Assembly (NCBI GenBank): GCA_020853525.1
Contig: JADYYS010000019.1
Location: 47,876 to 111,875, forward strand
Origin: Ardenticatenales bacterium
GTDB lineage: Bacteria > Chloroflexota > Anaerolineae > Epilineales > Epilineaceae
Reading direction: 5' to 3'
Length of the DNA stretch: 64,000 bases
Shown here: positions 61,325-64,000 of the stretch, in pieces
Numbering within the stretch: the first letter of the stretch is position 1
How the letters are laid out: every line of letters starts with the position of its first letter
Made by a program: the position numbers and the translations under genes
The notes under the pieces: generated by a model
What the model was told of the DNA's origin: nothing
The model's database searches: none
What the model saw: the letters and a program-made list of their open reading frames with translations, nothing else

Positions 61325-63832
61325 ATGTCGACCGAACCGCCCGCCCGCGCCCGGCGCAGCCGACCACTGTGGCGGTGCGCCGTACTCGCGGCCGTACTCG
61401 GCGTCGTCGGCGCCCGATCGGCCGGCGCCTCCGGCAGCGGCGATGCGTGGCGCATCGTCGGCCGCTGGGAGACGATGGCCTCCGGCGACGACGTGCGGGC
61501 CATGGTCCGAGACGGCGACGGCCTCTGGGCGGCCAGCGTCGGCGGCGGCGTGCTGCGCTGGCGAACGGACGGCAGCCAGTGGCGGCAGTATCTGGCGCCG
61601 CAGGACGGGCTGCCGTGCAACGATGTGTACGACGTCGTCCGCTGGCGGGACGCGTGGTGGTTCGCCACGTGCCGCGGTCTGGCCGGCTACGACGGGGCAC
61701 GGGATCGTATGTTCGCCGCCGGCGAGGGCCTGCCGCTGCGCGCGCTCTCGGCCTTGGCGGTCGACGACGCGAACCGGCTTTGGGTTGCGGCGGCTCCGCA
61801 CTGGGATCCCTTGTTGGCCGTGCCGTCCAAGCCGACGCTCGGCGGCTGGACCGGCGGCGGCGTGGCGTTCAGCGCGGACGGCCAGAACTGGACGATGTTC
61901 GATGCCGCCGCACTTCCGTCGACGGACGTGCGCGATCTGGCGGTTTGGCGCGGTGACGTGTACACCGCCCACGTCCCGCAGCGCGTCTGGTCGCCGCCTT
62001 CGACGGACCCCGACGGCCAGCCCGTGGCCGGACGCTGGGTCATATCCGGCGGCGGCGTCGCCCGGTTTGCCGAGGGGAAGTGGACGGCATGGTCCAACGA
62101 GAACGCGCCGGAGCTGGCGGATGCCGTCAACGCGCTCGCTGCCGGCCCGACCGCGCTCTGGGCTGCGACGTCCGGGCGGGGGCTTGTCGCGTGGAACGGC
62201 GCCGTGTGGCGCGGCCGACGAGACTGCGGCGACGAGAACCGCTGCATCCAGGACAACTACGTCACGGCCGTCGCCATCGGCGCCGACGCCACGGTCTGGG
62301 CCGCCACCGCCCGCTTCAACGGCCGCGGCACCGGCGTCGCACTGCTCGACGACCGCGCCACACCGGCCGATGCCGACGACGACGGCTGGTTCGTCCTCCG
62401 CGGCGCCAGTGCCATGCCCGGCGACCTCGTCCATGCGATCCTGCCGGATGCCGACGCTTCGGCCTGGTTCGGCTGCAGTACGCAGGATGACGAGGGCCGT
62501 GTCCGCGGCGCCGGTATCGCCCGGCTGCTCGACGACCGTCAGACCGTGACGCGTCTGGACAGCCGGAGTCTCCCGCCCAGCGTGCTCGCCGCCAACGACG
62601 TGACCGCTGTGGCGCGGCATCCGCTGACCGGCGACCTGTGGGTCGGCACCGCCCGCTCCGGCCTGAGCGTGCGCGGCGTGGACGGCGTCTGGCGATCGTT
62701 TACCCGTGCCTCGACCGCGGGCGGTCTGGCAGGGGACGCGGTGGCCGACATCGCGATCGAGGCCAACGGCACGGTCTGGGTGGCCACGCGGCAGTCGACG
62801 TTTGATGCGGACCGTCGCGCCTGGAGCGACGGCGGGCTGTCGCGATTCGATGGTCGCGATTGGACGCGCCTTTCCGGCAGCGCCAGCGGACTGCCCGCGG
62901 ACCACCTGAGCGCACTGGCGCTGGATGGCCGCGGCAAGCTGTGGGTCGGCACGGGGGCGACGGATCACGGCCCCAAGGAGTTCCACTACCGCGGCTGGGG
63001 CGTGGCCGTCGTCGACACCGCCACGCGCCGGTGGGAGCGGACGTTCACGCACCCGCAGCTGGCGAGCAACAATGTGACGGACATCGCGGTGGTCGGTGAT
63101 CAGGTCTGGGTGTCGACGGCGTATTTCTTCTACGTGGATCCGCGACCGGGTGGCGCGCAGTTCAACACGGGCGGGGGCTTGAGCGTGTACGACCAGGGGG
63201 CCGGAACGTGGCGGAGCTACACGGACCGCGAGGGCCTGCCGCCTGCGGTGCGTGACCGGGGCAACCGGGCGCTGATCGATCTGCGGAGCGTCCTTGTCGA
63301 CGCCGCGGGCACGGTCTGGACGGGCGGTTTGGCGGTCGCCGCGACGACCGACGAGGCGGATGCCTCGACGGACGGTTTCGTGGCCAGCGTGAACTCGGGC
63401 GCGTTGACGGCCGAGCGGCTCGACCGTACCGGCGGTGTCGTCGCGCTGGCGGCGGACGGCCAAGGTGCGATCTGGGCGGCGACGCGGGACGACGGTCTGC
63501 GCGTGCGACCGCCGGACGGCCGGTGGATTCGGCAGTCGGCGGCGCCGGGCGGTCTGCCGTCCAACCGTTTGACGACGCTGCGGTTCGACGGTGCGGGCGG
63601 CTGGCTGGGCACGGCCGATCAGGGGCTGGCGGTTCTTCGCCCGCCTCTGCCGCCGACGGCCCCGCCGCCGCCGCCCGGTACGGAGCCTCCCGGCGGGGCG
63701 CCGACGGCGACGCCGGAGCCGGAACTTGGGGAGTACGGCTACATCCTGCGGTTGCGAACGACGCTTTACCTGCCGATCATGCACCGGGGTGCGTCGGGGG
63801 GGCTCATCGTGTTGGATCCGCTCGAACCTTAG
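61325..63832 (+). CDS. Exported propeller protein, paralogue of the protein at 54665
   Basis: 835 residues. The signal segment (about 14-35) is followed by blades opening GRWETMASGDDVRAMVRDG and WRQYLAPQDGLP. These closely parallel GSWETVANGDRV and YKQYLAPQSGLPSN in the protein at 54665, so the two are paralogues. Further blades (LWVGTARSGLSV, VWVSTAYFFYVD) lead to a Pro/Thr linker and a C-terminus with TTLYLPIMHRGASGG. AGGAG precedes the ATG. Function is unknown; a surface sensor or binding role is inferred. Confidence 0.78.
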   Translation: MSTEPPARARRSRPLWRCAVLAAVLGVVGARSAGASGSGDAWRIVGRWETMASGDDVRAMVRDGDGLWAASVGGGVLRWRTDGSQWRQYLAPQDGLPCNDVYDVVRWRDAWWFATCRGLAGYDGARDRMFAAGEGLPLRALSALAVDDANRLWVAAAPHWDPLLAVPSKPTLGGWTGGGVAFSADGQNWTMFDAAALPSTDVRDLAVWRGDVYTAHVPQRVWSPPSTDPDGQPVAGRWVISGGGVARFAEGKWTAWSNENAPELADAVNALAAGPTALWAATSGRGLVAWNGAVWRGRRDCGDENRCIQDNYVTAVAIGADATVWAATARFNGRGTGVALLDDRATPADADDDGWFVLRGASAMPGDLVHAILPDADASAWFGCSTQDDEGRVRGAGIARLLDDRQTVTRLDSRSLPPSVLAANDVTAVARHPLTGDLWVGTARSGLSVRGVDGVWRSFTRASTAGGLAGDAVADIAIEANGTVWVATRQSTFDADRRAWSDGGLSRFDGRDWTRLSGSASGLPADHLSALALDGRGKLWVGTGATDHGPKEFHYRGWGVAVVDTATRRWERTFTHPQLASNNVTDIAVVGDQVWVSTAYFFYVDPRPGGAQFNTGGGLSVYDQGAGTWRSYTDREGLPPAVRDRGNRALIDLRSVLVDAAGTVWTGGLAVAATTDEADASTDGFVASVNSGALTAERLDRTGGVVALAADGQGAIWAATRDDGLRVRPPDGRWIRQSAAPGGLPSNRLTTLRFDGAGGWLGTADQGLAVLRPPLPPTAPPPPPGTEPPGGAPTATPEPELGEYGYILRLRTTLYLPIMHRGASGGLIVLDPLEP

Positions 63833-63936
63833 GGTTGTGTTGTGGTCGGCATCCGTGAGGGTGGTCCGGGGAAGGTCTGGGCCGGCGGGCGGGGAGGGTT
63901 GGGGTCGGGGCTTTTTGGGTTCGTGCATTTTGTTCG

Positions 63937-63956
63937 CAGGGGCCGCCTGGCCCCTG
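63937..63956. repeat. GC-rich hairpin near the right edge
   Basis: CAGGGGCC-GCCT-GGCCCCTG, an eight-pair stem with a four-base loop. It is followed by C-rich sequence, and no gene is seen from 63833 to the end. Confidence 0.5.
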
Positions 63957-64000
63957 CACCCCGGCCAGGGGGTGCGGCGCCCCCCTGGACCCCCCGCATC

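Overview
The window is very GC-rich and densely coded on both strands. It carries many exported proteins with long Pro/Thr-rich linkers, von Willebrand A (vWA) folds, LVIVD-type and two-component-regulator-type beta-propellers, and a recurring short tail of the form (V/I/L)xLP(W/Y/V)xxR. This style, together with a MalT-type LuxR regulator, split transketolase and HdrD-like iron-sulfur proteins, fits a high-GC member of the Chloroflexota (Anaerolineae-like). That placement is inference from gene content; no rRNA is present.

Layout. 0-9.4 kb: the 3' end of clpA, two tRNA-Ser genes (GGA and CGA), an AstE/AspA-type zinc hydrolase, two vWA surface proteins, an orphan GlnQ-type ATPase, a Gmad2-type lipoprotein, a methyltransferase and an M20 amidohydrolase. 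9.4-13.3 kb: a lipoprotein gene split by a 3.25-kb IS1-family element with clean 20-bp terminal inverted repeats and a 9-bp target duplication. The element carries passenger genes, including a three-gene overlapping minus-strand operon that looks like a toxin/immunity-type cassette. 13.5-14.3 kb: a Phd/VapC toxin-antitoxin pair. 14.4-22.8 kb: an operon of nuoN, a fused HdrE/HdrD-like membrane iron-sulfur oxidoreductase and a giant propeller surface protein. 22.9-33 kb: a glycoside hydrolase, proline dehydrogenase, a Nudix-SDR pair, a large membrane protein and a Thr/Pro-rich surface protein. 33-43.5 kb: an M20 peptidase, a crotonase-fold protein, an Mrp/ApbC ATPase lacking its CxxC, a PA/PNGase F-like exoenzyme, a carbohydrate-binding-like protein and a MalT-type regulator. 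43.5-45.6 kb: a probable selenoprotein of the iodothyronine-deiodinase family with an in-frame UGA and a bacterial-type SECIS hairpin, a DUF559 endonuclease bracketed by matching hairpins, a five-copy palindromic tandem repeat and a small membrane protein. 45.7-53 kb: a pyruvate dehydrogenase operon (fused E1alpha/beta, E2, E3), gcvH and split transketolase. 53-64 kb: an LVIVD propeller protein and two large paralogous propeller proteins around a GT39-like membrane protein.

How the genes work together. The pyruvate dehydrogenase, GcvH and transketolase block is central carbon metabolism that shares lipoyl and thiamine-diphosphate chemistry. NuoN with the HdrDE-like protein suggests a quinone- or proton-linked redox module. 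Most of the rest encodes exported surface or secreted proteins.

Most notable are: the UGA-containing deiodinase-like gene with its SECIS-like hairpin; the cargo-carrying IS1-family element with a reconstructable target gene; two homologous 79-bp intergenic hairpin elements with conserved ends; and the shared LPxxxR motif across at least nine exported proteins.
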